DNA from: RH-AL1 sp965198485
GTDB taxonomy: Bacteria; Pseudomonadota; Alphaproteobacteria; Rhizobiales; Beijerinckiaceae
Reading direction: 5' to 3'
Assembly: GCA_965198485.1 (NCBI GenBank)
Contig: CBDAPQ010000005.1
Coordinates: 868,001 to 932,000 of the forward strand
Length of the DNA: 64,000 nt
In this document: piece after piece, positions 34,808 to 43,736 of the stretch
Layout of the letters: each line of letters begins with the position of its first letter
Position numbering within the stretch: position 1 is the first letter of the stretch
Translations under genes and position numbers: made by a program
The notes under the pieces: generated by a model
Database searches by the model: none
What the model was told of the DNA's origin: nothing
The model's input: only the letters and a program-made list of their open reading frames with translations

Positions 34808-34912
34808 AGCAGGAAGGCCGGATGAGCGGCGGTAGCGGTTCTTCTGAAGGCAGCGGACGGCTGTCTCCATAGCGAAGAAGATGCTTATATTTCAGGACCT
34901 GCTCAACACGGT

Positions 34913-35132
34913 GTCGCCCTCTCACGGGGGCGCGGATCGAAACGATCATCCCCTAGCCGCCTGACCCGGAGGACGGGTCGCCCTCTCACGGGGGCGGATC
35001 GAAACTGGCAGTACAGCAGCGCGATGTTCTTCATTCTGGTCGCCCTCTCAAGGGGGCGCGGATCAAAGCGTGCGCTACCGCACCGGTCGTCGTGCCGCCG
35101 CCTGTCGCCCTTTCACCGGGGCGGATCGAAAC
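34913..35132 (+). CRISPR. small degenerate CRISPR array, 4 repeats and 3 spacers
   Basis: Repeats at 34913-34943, 34977-35005, 35039-35069 and 35104-35132. The best copy is 31 nt, beginning GTCGCCCTCTCACGGGGGCG and ending CGGATCGAAAC; it has an internal CGCCC/GGGCG stem and the GAAAC 3' end typical of type I-C and some type III repeats. Repeats 2 and 4 lack two bases, and repeats 3 and 4 carry substitutions. Spacers are 33, 33 and 34 nt and unrelated to one another. The repeat ends imply left-to-right transcription. No cas1, cas2 or interference genes are in the window, so the array is orphan or decaying. Confidence 0.85.
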
Positions 35133-35196
35133 TTGGTCATGGCGCGCGAGGGGTAGCGCCCTTAAACCTGCTGGAGGCCAAACATCGGGGACGAAT

Positions 35197-35391
35197 ATGA
35201 CGCGTGAGCACAGCCATGGTCAGTGGCAGGTGCTTCCGTTTAGATTACCGGAAAGCGACCCCCTCAGCTTCCGCAAAGGGTCCAGAACCGGCCATCCATC
35301 TCGACCGCTTATTGAACGTTGGCTTGTAAGCGGCAGACCCCCTGCTTCTATTCAGCTGTGGCTTAACTTTTTGGAGCAAGGATCTCGGTAG
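35197..35391 (+). CDS. 64-residue hypothetical protein
   Basis: ATG 35197 to TAG 35391, a soluble, basic protein (LIERWLVSGRPPASIQLWLN). GGGGA lies ten bases before the ATG. No family recognised; 60 bp beyond the CRISPR array. Confidence 0.35.
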   Translation: MTREHSHGQWQVLPFRLPESDPLSFRKGSRTGHPSRPLIERWLVSGRPPASIQLWLNFLEQGSR

Positions 35392-35460
35392 GCGAGGCAA
35401 CTTCAACAACTTACAGCAGAGGCCTTTTTGTAAGCACATGCTTTCACTGGCGAAAAAGAA

Positions 35461-35800
35461 CTCCGTACTAAAAGCGCAAAGTACACAGCTTCAGAGAACG
35501 AGTGGCACCGAGAGCATGGAATTCGGCGATCGGTGCTGAGCAATGTAAACAGCTACTCGCCCACAAGCCTGTGTTTGCTTTGCTTTTCCGGCCTCGCAGA
35601 AAAGCAGAGAATACACTGACTTGCGGAGTGCTGGCGGAGGGAAGGGCGCTGAAACGCAACGTTTTCTGGCAGGATCACCTTTCGCTTCGCTGCCGCACGA
35701 TGGCGTTCGCGCTGGCCAGGCTCAGGGAGGGAAAGCAGCCCGTCAGCACAGCGCTAATCTTGGTCGTTCCCTGACCCAGAGCCGGTGCTTCGAAGCGGAC
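35461..35800 (+). ncRNA. candidate structured RNA or non-coding mobile repeat, copy A
   Basis: About 340 bp that match 56354-56691 in the same orientation with many substitutions and indels. It begins CTCCGTACTAAAAGCGCAAA, contains GGCGGAGGGAAGGGCGCTG and ends at CGAAGCGGAC. No reading frame is shared by the two copies. It contains the stem TGCTTTTC/GAAAAGCA where copy B has CTCCTC/GAGGAG, i.e. a hairpin kept at the same position with different sequence, and a GCACCGA/TCGGTGC stem nearer the 5' end. The strand is assumed. Confidence 0.4.
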
Positions 35801-35806
35801 CTTCGT

Positions 35807-36000
35807 TCAGGTTGTCTCATCGAACGATGACGACTCGACCTCGTGAACCGCGTCGTAATCGCGTTGCGCTGCCTCGATCGAGCCGCGCCGGGCGAATGCC
35901 CAGCGGGCGAGGAGCGTGAGCGGCTCGGTCAGGGAAAGGCCGAGGTCGGTCAGCTCGTAATCAACGCGCGGCGGGACCGTCGCGTCGGCGATGCGCTCCG
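35807..36000 (-). pseudogene. HxlR-family regulator, C-terminal fragment
   Basis: The frame PPRVDYELTDLGLSLTEPLT then LLARWAFARRGSIEAAQRDY to a TGA at 35807 is the wing and C-terminal helix of an HxlR winged-helix repressor. The N-terminal DNA-binding part is replaced by an IS630 fragment. Confidence 0.75.
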
Positions 36001-36164
36001 ATCCGCGCCGGCGCCGTCGAGCCTGTCGTGCGCACCCGCTGCATGAGCTTGACCGCCGTCGACGCGCTCACCTCGAAGCGCCGCGCCGCCGCCCGCGCCG
36101 AGCTATCGGCTTCGATAGCTCCCGCGAGCCGTTGCCTCAAATCCTGGGAGAGAGGTGCCGCCAT
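36000..36164 (-). pseudogene. IS630 transposase N-terminal fragment
   Basis: ATG 36164 gives MAAPLSQDLRQRLAGAIEAD and RAAARRFEVSASTAVKLMQR, the HTH start of an IS630-family transposase. It ends after about 55 codons at the junction with the HxlR fragment. Confidence 0.75.
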
Positions 36165-36370
36165 CGTAGCCCTCTTCGTCGAACAAGAATCTCGAGTCTG
36201 ACTCATCGATCCAGCGCAAGAAGGAAGTGCTCTAGATGCACGTCCACTGAGGCGTCCAGCTTAATGCGCAAGCCGACTGGTCCGCCAGGTTGCCGCGCGC
36301 TGGATCTACCGTGGTATCCGGATCGCTCTCATCGACACTGCAGTTCAAGACAGCCCCGACGAGATCCGTG

Positions 36371-37123
36371 ATGCCAAGCGAGCCCCAGGCGATCCCGACG
36401 GCCAATCATCGCCTTCCCGGTGCGGCTCGCGCCATCCTAGCCGACCTCGCCGGACGCCATCTTGTCGGCAATGCCCTCGTTGCACCGCTGAGCGGGCGCA
36501 CTCTGACGGTGCGCGATCCCGCCACCGGGCTTCGCCTCAGCGACGCGCCCGATGCCGACGCGGCGGATGTCGATGCAGCAGTCGCCATCGCCCGAGCAGC
36601 CGCAAAGGGCTGGGCCCGTGTGTCGGCGCGGGAGCGTGGTAAGCTGGTGGCGGAAGGTGGACGCAGGATCGCGAAGGCGACGGCGACCCTCGCCGCCTTA
36701 CTCGCCGCAGAGACCGGCAAGGCTATCCGAACCGAGTGCCGCCCCGAGATCGCGACCGCTGCCGACATCCTGGCGATGTTCGGTGGGCTCGCTACGGAGT
36801 TAAAGGGGGAGACGCTGCCCTTCAGTCCAGACATGCTCGCGATCACGACACGTGAGCCACTGGGCATGGTCGCCGCGATCCTGCCCTGGAACGTACCCCT
36901 TGTCCTGATGGCACTTAAAATCGGCCCGGCGCTGGTGGCCGGCAACACCGTGGTGGTGAAGGCCTCCGAGGAGGCGCCCTTCCAGGTCAACCAGAACCTG
37001 ACTATTCAGCCAAACCTCAGCTACGGCGGCTTCAAGAAATCGGGGCTCGGCAAGGAAGCGTCGCTCGAATCGATGCTGGAGCACTTCACACGGAAGAAGA
37101 CCATCGTAATCGGCATGCGATAG
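36371..37123 (+). pseudogene. aldehyde dehydrogenase with a large in-frame internal deletion
   Basis: The first ~210 residues are a normal ALDH NAD-binding region (LGMVAAILPWNVPLVLMALK, IGPALVAGNTVVVKASEEAP). They then join directly to the C-terminal end (NLSYGGFKKSGLGKEASLES, MLEHFTRKKTIVIG). About 200-230 residues, including the catalytic Glu and Cys, are missing while the frame is kept. The product (250 residues against ~480 usual) cannot be catalytic. ATG 36371 is the start. Confidence 0.85.
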
Positions 37124-37139
37124 CTCGACGCGACAGGCC

Positions 37140-37907
37140 TTGTTTCAGGTGACGGTCCAGCCTGGCCTGCTCGCGGCGATTGCGGCAGCGATCTTCGCTG
37201 CAGCATTGATCCGCGGCTTCACGGGATTCGGCTTCGCCCTCGCCGCGGTACCGCTGCTTGGCTTTTCGCTGCCGCCTAATCAATGCGTGCCGGTTGCCGT
37301 TTCCTTGCAATTTTGTGTGAGCCTCTCCGACCTGCCGCGAGCGCGCAGGACCTGCCACTGGCCATCAATCGGCTGGCTGGTCACCGGAACAATGATCGGA
37401 TCACCATTAGGCGTAGCGGCGCTTGTTGCGGCTACGCCCAGCACAGCAAGGCTCGCTATCGCGCTGGTCTGCGGCGGAGGCATCGTCGCGCTCCTGCTTG
37501 GTTTTCGGTTTCAAAACCTTCCAGGCGGGCATAAGACCATGGCAGTCGGGCTGCTGGCCGGCCTCTGTAACGGGCTCGCCGCGATGCCGGGTCCGGCCGT
37601 GGTCGCCTACTATCTCGCAACGCCGCTCTCGCCTCAGCAAGCGCGGTCTTCTCTGCTTGTTTTCTTCTTCGCGACGTCTATCGTCAGCGTGGTAAGCCTC
37701 GCCGGTGCCGGTCTTCTCGATGCCTCCTTGGCGGTTCCGCTAGTTATTGGCTTGCCCCTCATCCTTATCGGAAGCCGCATCGGCGAGGCAATGCTGCACC
37801 GGGGTGCCGGTCGCGGCCACAAGGCCTTATCGATTCTGCTGCTCTGCTCCGTGGCCGTCATAAGTGTAATCCAAGCGGTCAAAGACCTGCTCTGGCATCC
37901 CCTTTGA
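37140..37907 (+). CDS. TauE/SafE family membrane exporter
   Basis: A 255-residue integral membrane protein with about 8 helices and the family's N-terminal motif LIRGFTGFGFALAAVPLLGF plus a repeated second half (AVGLLAGLCNGLAAMPGPAV). Family members export sulfite, sulfoacetate or other organic anions. It starts at TTG 37140 (GTG 37149 is possible), 17 bp after the ALDH remnant. Its 3' end overlaps the convergent MocR gene by 81 bp. Confidence 0.88.
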   Translation: MFQVTVQPGLLAAIAAAIFAAALIRGFTGFGFALAAVPLLGFSLPPNQCVPVAVSLQFCVSLSDLPRARRTCHWPSIGWLVTGTMIGSPLGVAALVAATPSTARLAIALVCGGGIVALLLGFRFQNLPGGHKTMAVGLLAGLCNGLAAMPGPAVVAYYLATPLSPQQARSSLLVFFFATSIVSVVSLAGAGLLDASLAVPLVIGLPLILIGSRIGEAMLHRGAGRGHKALSILLLCSVAVISVIQAVKDLLWHPL

Positions 37908-39386
37908 GGAAGCAGCACGAGACGGCGCGATTAGGCCGGCAAGCCGTATTAGACCCTCTTCGATCCGCTCTGTGCGAATGGAGGCGAAGCCAAGCCGGAA
38001 GTAGGCACGCCCAGCCTGCGGATCGGAGAAAAAGATGTCGCCAGGCTCGATCAGCACGCCGCGTTCGCGCGCGCACTTTGTCAGGTACTGGGCGTCAAGG
38101 CCAGGCGGCCCCTCGATCCAGAAACTCGTCGCGCCGACGTCGCGCCGCCAGCGGCAACCCGGCAGAAGGCGTGGCAGCAGTCCTCCGATGCGGGCGGCAC
38201 GCTCATCCAGCACTGTGGCCATGCGGCGCAGGTGGGAGCGGTAGTGCCCGAGAGCGATAAACATTGCGGTGGCCCGCTGGTTGTTCGAGGGCGGGTGCCG
38301 CAGCATCAGGCGCCGAAGGACCCGCATTTCCGCAATCACGGCACGGGGGGCAACGACGTAACCGATGCGTAGACCAGGAACGAGCACTTTCGAAAAGCTG
38401 CCTACGTAGATCACGCGCCCGTACGTATCGAGGCTTTTCAGAGACGGGACATCACCCTCGATGGACAGGTCGGCTTCGTAATCATCCTCGACGAGCACGA
38501 CATCGTTGATCCGGGCAGCATCGAGTAAGGCGCGTCGGCGCTCCAGAGGCATCACAGCGGTAGTTGGGCATTGATGTCCCACCGTCACGAAGGCGATCGC
38601 TTGCCCGGCGAACGTCGGATCGGGAACGACCCCGTGCCGGTCGAGGGTGAGTGTCGTGAGGTTGGCCGTCGTGAGACTCAGCATGTTGCGAACGTCGGGG
38701 TAGCAGGGATCCTCAATTCCGACCGGCGTATCGCGCCCGACGAGCAGTTGCGTCAGCAGAGAGAGCGCCTGCTGCGAGCCGATCGTAATCATCACCTCGT
38801 CGGCGCCGACGAAAATCCCCCGGCGCGACAGCACTTGGAGACGAAGCTGCTCGACAAGGTCTGCATCGTCTTCGTCGATGAGATCGCCGGCCCAGCAATT
38901 GAACTCTGAGACGCTGGAGACGGCGCGAACACTCTCACGCCAGTCGTTGGTTGGGAAGAGTGAGGGATCAAACTGGCCGAACACGAAGGGATAGGGATAA
39001 TCCAGCCAGTCGCGCGGCTTAGTGATTTGAGAAAGCTGCGAGGGCCTGATGACGAGCCGGCTTGACCAGTCGAGCGTCGGCATCCTCATCGGCAAGCTCT
39101 TTTCGCGAGGCGTCGCCCCCGGCGCTAGGAAGATGCCGCTGCGCTCGTGCGAGACCAGGAAGCCTTCATCGATCAGTTGCTGGTAGGCTGCCACGACAGT
39201 GTTACGCGCGACTCCAAGGAGGCTCGCGAGTTGGCGTGTGGAGGGAAGCCGAGCCCCGGTGGTCAAAACACGTCGCTCTATGGCGGTGATAATTGCGCAT
39301 CGGATCTGAAGAGGCAGCGCCACGCCAGCGCGGTCGAGTTCCCCGAACAGGCCCAGCCAGGCGACAGCAAGATTTGTGGCAGCCAT
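37827..39386 (-). CDS. MocR-type (GntR HTH + aminotransferase) regulator, PdxR-like
   Basis: About 519 residues from ATG 39386 (an upstream start at 39437 is possible). The N-terminal winged helix has GARLPSTRQLASLLGVARNT and VVAAYQQLIDEGFL; the C-terminal fold-type I aminotransferase domain has the PLP-binding Lys in YVGSFSKVLVPGLRIGYVVA and the substrate Arg near the C-terminus. MocR proteins sense PLP or amino compounds and usually regulate the divergent or adjacent gene; here that may be the ALDH/TauE pair that it converges with, or a lost gene upstream. Confidence 0.9.
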   Translation of the reverse strand: MAATNLAVAWLGLFGELDRAGVALPLQIRCAIITAIERRVLTTGARLPSTRQLASLLGVARNTVVAAYQQLIDEGFLVSHERSGIFLAPGATPREKSLPMRMPTLDWSSRLVIRPSQLSQITKPRDWLDYPYPFVFGQFDPSLFPTNDWRESVRAVSSVSEFNCWAGDLIDEDDADLVEQLRLQVLSRRGIFVGADEVMITIGSQQALSLLTQLLVGRDTPVGIEDPCYPDVRNMLSLTTANLTTLTLDRHGVVPDPTFAGQAIAFVTVGHQCPTTAVMPLERRRALLDAARINDVVLVEDDYEADLSIEGDVPSLKSLDTYGRVIYVGSFSKVLVPGLRIGYVVAPRAVIAEMRVLRRLMLRHPPSNNQRATAMFIALGHYRSHLRRMATVLDERAARIGGLLPRLLPGCRWRRDVGATSFWIEGPPGLDAQYLTKCARERGVLIEPGDIFFSDPQAGRAYFRLGFASIRTERIEEGLIRLAGLIAPSRAASSKGMPEQVFDRLDYTYDGHGAEQQNR

Positions 39387-39437
39387 GATGGCAGTTCCGG
39401 TGACCTCTATCGCGACGTAGTGCAAGGATGGCGCCAT

Positions 39438-39559
39438 TCATGCACTTCATCTTAAATGGTCTCACCTATGCAGAACGACGCATTGGACTTCTTCAACAAA
39501 AGACTGACCACTACGACGTAATTTAGCCGGGATCATGGAGATGCTAATGTACCGACTTA
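39438..39559. other. upstream region of the MocR gene
   Basis: Short non-coding stretch between the MocR gene and IS630 debris. No clear promoter is readable. Confidence 0.3.
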
Positions 39560-39840
39560 GACTGATGGTGCAGGCACGCGGCTGACGGCGTTGAGGATGT
39601 CGGCGGCTGGCTTTGTCCAGTTAGATGATTTGGTGCTGCGGTTGTGCTCGGCGATGTAGCGCTTGATGGCGGCTTGCAGATCCACGACGCCGAGGAAAGT
39701 GCCGCGTCTCAGGCGGCGGCGGGTTAGCGCCGATAAGAGCCTTCTAAGGCGTTCATCCAGGAGGCCGATGTCGGCCTGAAGTGAAAGGTCCAGCGTGGAT
39801 GGCGTTCCAGCCAGACGCGACTTTGGGGTGCTTGTGGGCG
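39560..39840 (-). pseudogene. IS630 transposase C-terminal fragment, frameshifted
   Basis: The minus strand encodes AHKHPKV and WTFHF-like pieces, then FLGVVDLQAAIKRYIAEHNR and SNWTKPAADILNAVSRV to a TAA at 39560, the C-terminal end of an IS630 DDE transposase. At least one frameshift lies near 39770. Confidence 0.65.
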
Positions 39841-40376
39841 ACTGCGTCAGTGCACTAGGGGCGGCGGCCGGCGGCTACCGCTTCGATCTGCCTAATGCCG
39901 CATGCACGGCTTCAAGGAGGACGCGACAGCCATTCTCTATCAGGTGCCCTCGGTCTCCGACCTGGATCGCATGCGGCAGCGCCGTCCGCCGAAGCCGCCT
40001 CGCTGCCCGCCGTCAAAACCGAAAGCGACGATGCTCAATCTCACTCGCACTGCCAAGCAAGCTCTTGTGGTCCCTTCTGACCATGAACGTCAGCAACACC
40101 CTTGGGACATCTGCAATGGCAGTTGCGCCTTCGACCGATCTCAAGGCCGGCGTAAGGTCAGGACTTGGCAGCAGCACCGATCTACAAGGAACAGAACTCC
40201 GCAGTAAGACCTCATTACGCCACCTCATCCAATCAGATACCAATATGGACGATCGTCTAATTTCCTTCTCGACGTCGGCGCCTCCGTATTGCTAGGTGGG
40301 TGTTTGAGAAGGGGTTCCCTCGGCGGTTTTGGCATGATTCATCGGGTGTCGTGTTGAGCCTCGTGAGTCGCTGCCG
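39841..40376. other. gene debris without a supportable gene
   Basis: Open frames exist on the plus strand (39902 onward: MHGFKEDATAILYQVPSVSD) with a coding look for ~40 codons, then none. I cannot name the source gene. About 40300-40376 resembles the end and leader of the IS5 fragment that follows. Confidence 0.3.
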
Positions 40377-40500
40377 ATGCCAAGGAAGAAGCCTTCGACA
40401 CACCGGGCCTATCCGACTCATCTGAGCGACGGTCAGTGGGCGCTGATCGAGCCGCTTATCCCGCAAGCACGGCCCCGGGCTGACCGCCCGAGGTGTTTGG
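40377..40500 (+). pseudogene. IS5-family transposase N-terminal fragment
   Basis: ATG 40377 reads ...YPTHLSDGQWALIEPLIPQA then RPRADRPR, the N-terminus of IS5-type transposases. After ~40 codons the homology ends and the sequence becomes more AT-rich, entering the next island. Confidence 0.7.
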
Positions 40501-40602
40501 CGCTTGGACGCTGCCTGCGAATTATGCCTCGCAACATAGATCGAAGGTACTTAGTCCCTCCTAACCTGTGGACGCCGTCTAGAATGGCCTTTATCTCACG
40601 AC

Positions 40603-41622
40603 CTAAAAGTCTTTCTGTAAGACACGCTCCTTCGGAGCCGCCGGGACGTACAAAGGCACGATTAAGCGTAGATAACCATTGGTCGCAAGATTTTGAAAAC
40701 CACCCACGGTTGGGACGATTTCCTGGTTGCGGCCGAAAACCTCGCGTATTACATAAGCCTGCAGAGTAACCCTACCGAAGTTGTATCCGACTAGGCCGCC
40801 GACTCCGACTGCACGTGTGCGAAGACTTACGGTCTGATTGCCGCGTAAGATCGTCGAGTCATCCCCCCGCGTGTTGATGTCAGTAAACGCGTATCCGACT
40901 AGACCGAATTCGAACCTTCCTAATTTCTTCGTTGCAGTGAAATCGAGATCGACGGCATCTGACACACCATGGATAGGCGACAATGTTCCGCGAAGACCGC
41001 CCTCGTAGCCGCCGAATGTGCCATTATATTTAAACAAGGCCGTAAGGTCGTACCCGTTGGCTGTATAGCTAATGCCGCTGCGGATATCGGCGAAGGTATG
41101 ATTCATGAAGCCGGAGTAAGCCGCTGGTGGACGGACAAAGCCCGAAATTGACGCGCTGAAGCCGTTGCCAAAGCTATGTGCCAACACCGGGCCGAAGGTT
41201 TGATCGTAGACATCAGTACGATTTGTTACCGCCGAAGGAATGCGATTGTTCTGTCCACCGTAAGAGCTAATCACAGACGGATCGTACACGAACTCGAGCC
41301 GGGTGTTGTAGAAATTGAAAGGCGTCGAATAGATGAATGTTGGCTCGTTGATCGCGATGTTGGGCCCCGGCCCAGGGCTTCCTGATCCACTTCCTCCGGG
41401 AACTGGACCGACAATAGTATTGAAGTTATGATCGGCATCAACGTCACGTCTACCAGCAATTTCTATATCAGTGGCATAGAGGCCCTCAGGCAACGGCGCC
41501 GCAGCAGCTGTTCCCGAAGTTTCCCCCGGGGTCGAGCCAAGTCCAGCTAGCGACGCCGTCGACGACACAGATAATGCGACCAACACGGCGCTACTTGCTA
41601 TCAAATTACGATGATTGCTCAT
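40603..41622 (-). CDS. outer-membrane SphA/MetA-like transporter protein
   Basis: A 339-residue exported protein: a signal peptide (LIASSAVLVALSVSSTASLA) then a beta-rich protein with aromatic strand ends (FSASISGFVRPPAAYSGF, FEFGLVGYAFTDINTRGD, LRLIVPLYVP), starting PLPEGLYATDIEIAG. This matches the SphA/phenol-degradation MetA family of barrel-forming proteins that help hydrophobic or aromatic substrates cross the outer membrane. It is divergent from the FAD oxidoreductase-amidase-MFS operon and probably serves the same pathway. The composition is lower in GC than most of the window. Confidence 0.8.
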   Translation of the reverse strand: MSNHRNLIASSAVLVALSVSSTASLAGLGSTPGETSGTAAAAPLPEGLYATDIEIAGRRDVDADHNFNTIVGPVPGGSGSGSPGPGPNIAINEPTFIYSTPFNFYNTRLEFVYDPSVISSYGGQNNRIPSAVTNRTDVYDQTFGPVLAHSFGNGFSASISGFVRPPAAYSGFMNHTFADIRSGISYTANGYDLTALFKYNGTFGGYEGGLRGTLSPIHGVSDAVDLDFTATKKLGRFEFGLVGYAFTDINTRGDDSTILRGNQTVSLRTRAVGVGGLVGYNFGRVTLQAYVIREVFGRNQEIVPTVGGFQNLATNGYLRLIVPLYVPAAPKERVLQKDF

Positions 41623-42253
41623 GCCGTACCCTCTGATTCACTTTGAATTAATCTGCCACAGGATTATGCAACCAAACCAATCTTTGCCATTTGGACACTC
41701 TGCAGCATTCTCGCTTATATAAGGAGTGCGACGGTCTTAGACTCTAGCTCATCACACCGTCTTGCACGTTGTGTCGACGGATCATGCGATGATTCACTCT
41801 CTTCCGGCCTTAGGCTATTAACGGGCGCGCCTCCCTCGTCTCGCAAGATCCAGACGACGCTACTTGTTAGAGCCAGTGTTGACGACGAGTGCAGGAGGCG
41901 TCAGTCACATACCGGGAGGGGCGAAGCGCCTCGTGTCGCCATCACCGATAGTGTTTGCAAATCAGTGGCCCCCTAACAAGCAGAAACTGGATCTATGATC
42001 ATGCAGCGGCTGCTCGCATGTAGGATTGATAATATCGGCTGTGTCTGAGCCTATTACATCGAGGAGCAAACTTTCTCGGCGAAATGCGAGAGCAGATCTG
42101 TTTTGGCTGCGGTTGGCAACTGGGTTTGCTTATGAGGTGTCGCCGCCTCGGGTGACGTCTTTTCGGGTAGGCTTACGAATCTTCTATGTAAATTCGCCTG
42201 TTTGATAGCAAGCGAGCAATATCCTGTAACTGAGCGGACGAGAAAGACCTCTT
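41623..42253. promoter_or_regulatory. 630-bp divergent intergenic region
   Basis: Lies between the divergent SphA-like gene and the FAD oxidoreductase operon, so promoters for both should be here. It is AT-richer than average (e.g. 41640-41720). I cannot assign -35/-10 boxes or an operator with confidence, and no gene is visible. Confidence 0.35.
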
Positions 42254-43645
42254 TTGATGACAAGTAGCATGTACGTCTCGGATGCTTATCATCAGCCCTA
42301 CGATCCTCGGTTCGACCCCCTGCATGCTGCGACACCCGGCCTCAACCAAAACTATGCGCCGACGTACTGGATTGCATCGGCCGGCGATCCGCCAGAGGAC
42401 GACGGTGCATTTACGGGCGACGAACATACCGATGTGGTGATTGTCGGTTCGGGCTTCACGGGGCTCGCCACCGCGATCTTCTTAGCGCGCGAGCACGGTA
42501 TCCGTGCCATCGTGCTCGAGGCTAATCGCATCGCGTGGGGTTGCTCGACCCGTAACGGAGGGCAAGGCCAGAACGCGACCGGACGCCTTACACGCTCGCA
42601 ATGGATTAAGCGTTGGGGTCGCGAGACTGCTTTGGCCTTGCATGCGGAGGTTTTGGATGGTTTCGAAACTTTTCGATCGCTTGTATCAGAAATTGATTGC
42701 GACGCGCAGCCGGGTGGTCACCTCCACATCGCACATCGGCCTCGTCTCAAAGACAAGTTGGCGCAAGAAAGCGAAATTTCGAATCGAGTGTTTGGTTACG
42801 CGACTCGTATGCTTTCACGGGAGGAGCTTGTTCGGGATTGGGTCGACGACTCAGAAGCAACGGGTGCACTCCACGAACCAATCGGTATCGGCATTCATCC
42901 CGCGAAGCTTGCCTTTGGCTATCTTCGGCTTGCGCGCTCGCTCGGCGTGCGTGTGCACCCGGGCAGCCCTGTGGTTTCCATAAATCGCGAGGGACGCGGC
43001 TTCCGAGTCATGACGCCATCGGGGTCTTTGCGCGCAGGTGCTGTTTCACTAGCAACAGGGGCTTACGTGGGGCCCAGTCTTCACCCCAGCCTGAAACGTC
43101 GGATCATGCCAATCATGTCGAATTCCTTAGTGACGAGGCCGCTCACTGCGGCCGAAATCGCTGCAGCGGGCTTTAGGACACGGCAGGTTATTACCGACAC
43201 AAGGACCTTGAGGTTCTACTATCGCTTGCTTCCGGATAACCGTCTGCAGATCGGGTCACGCGCGGCCATCACCGGAGCCGACGCGGAAAACCCGAAGCAC
43301 TTGAAACTTTTGACCGATGGTATGGCCAGGAAGTTCCCGGCACTTGCTGGTATCACCATCGATTACTCCTGGTGGGGGTGGGTCGACGTCAGCCACGACA
43401 TGATGCCTAGGATAGTTCAACCGGACAAGGGCGATCGGCTATTTTATGGCTGCGGCTATGGCGGAAATGGCGTCGCTTACTCCGCGCAGGCTGGTCGGCG
43501 CATGGCCGATCTCATCGCGGGCAAGCCCATCAAGGATCTGCCGATCTTCAACAGCGAGTTGCCCGCACATCCATTCGCGCCGTTCCGTCGGCTTGGTCAG
43601 CGCTTGCTCTATCAGATGTATCATCATCAAGACGAAGCAGCATGA
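42254..43645 (+). CDS. FAD-dependent oxidoreductase (DAO/PuuB-like)
   Basis: A 463-residue DAO-family flavoprotein: the Rossmann GxGxxG is VVIVGSGFTGLATAIFLARE, followed by IAWGCSTRNGGQGQNATGR (typical of gamma-glutamylputrescine oxidase-like enzymes) and the C-terminal FYGCGYGGNGVAYSAQAGRR. These enzymes oxidise amines or amino acids, producing an imine or aldehyde and ammonia. It is first in an operon with an amidase and an MFS transporter, suggesting catabolism of an N-acyl or amide-containing amine. The start is TTG 42254 or the ATG directly after it. Confidence 0.85.
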   Translation: MMTSSMYVSDAYHQPYDPRFDPLHAATPGLNQNYAPTYWIASAGDPPEDDGAFTGDEHTDVVIVGSGFTGLATAIFLAREHGIRAIVLEANRIAWGCSTRNGGQGQNATGRLTRSQWIKRWGRETALALHAEVLDGFETFRSLVSEIDCDAQPGGHLHIAHRPRLKDKLAQESEISNRVFGYATRMLSREELVRDWVDDSEATGALHEPIGIGIHPAKLAFGYLRLARSLGVRVHPGSPVVSINREGRGFRVMTPSGSLRAGAVSLATGAYVGPSLHPSLKRRIMPIMSNSLVTRPLTAAEIAAAGFRTRQVITDTRTLRFYYRLLPDNRLQIGSRAAITGADAENPKHLKLLTDGMARKFPALAGITIDYSWWGWVDVSHDMMPRIVQPDKGDRLFYGCGYGGNGVAYSAQAGRRMADLIAGKPIKDLPIFNSELPAHPFAPFRRLGQRLLYQMYHHQDEAA

Positions 43646-43736
43646 TTGCACTTTTCGACACCGTTTTCAAAAGCCGACGCGCATCACCTAGAGTTGGCTC
43701 CGACGCTCGCCGCCGCGAGCGGCTGGTCGTTAGAAG

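Noticed and set aside
35961..36206. Complete small HTH regulator
   Set aside because: The frame is an IS630 N-terminus fused by chance to an HxlR C-terminal fragment read in the wrong frame.
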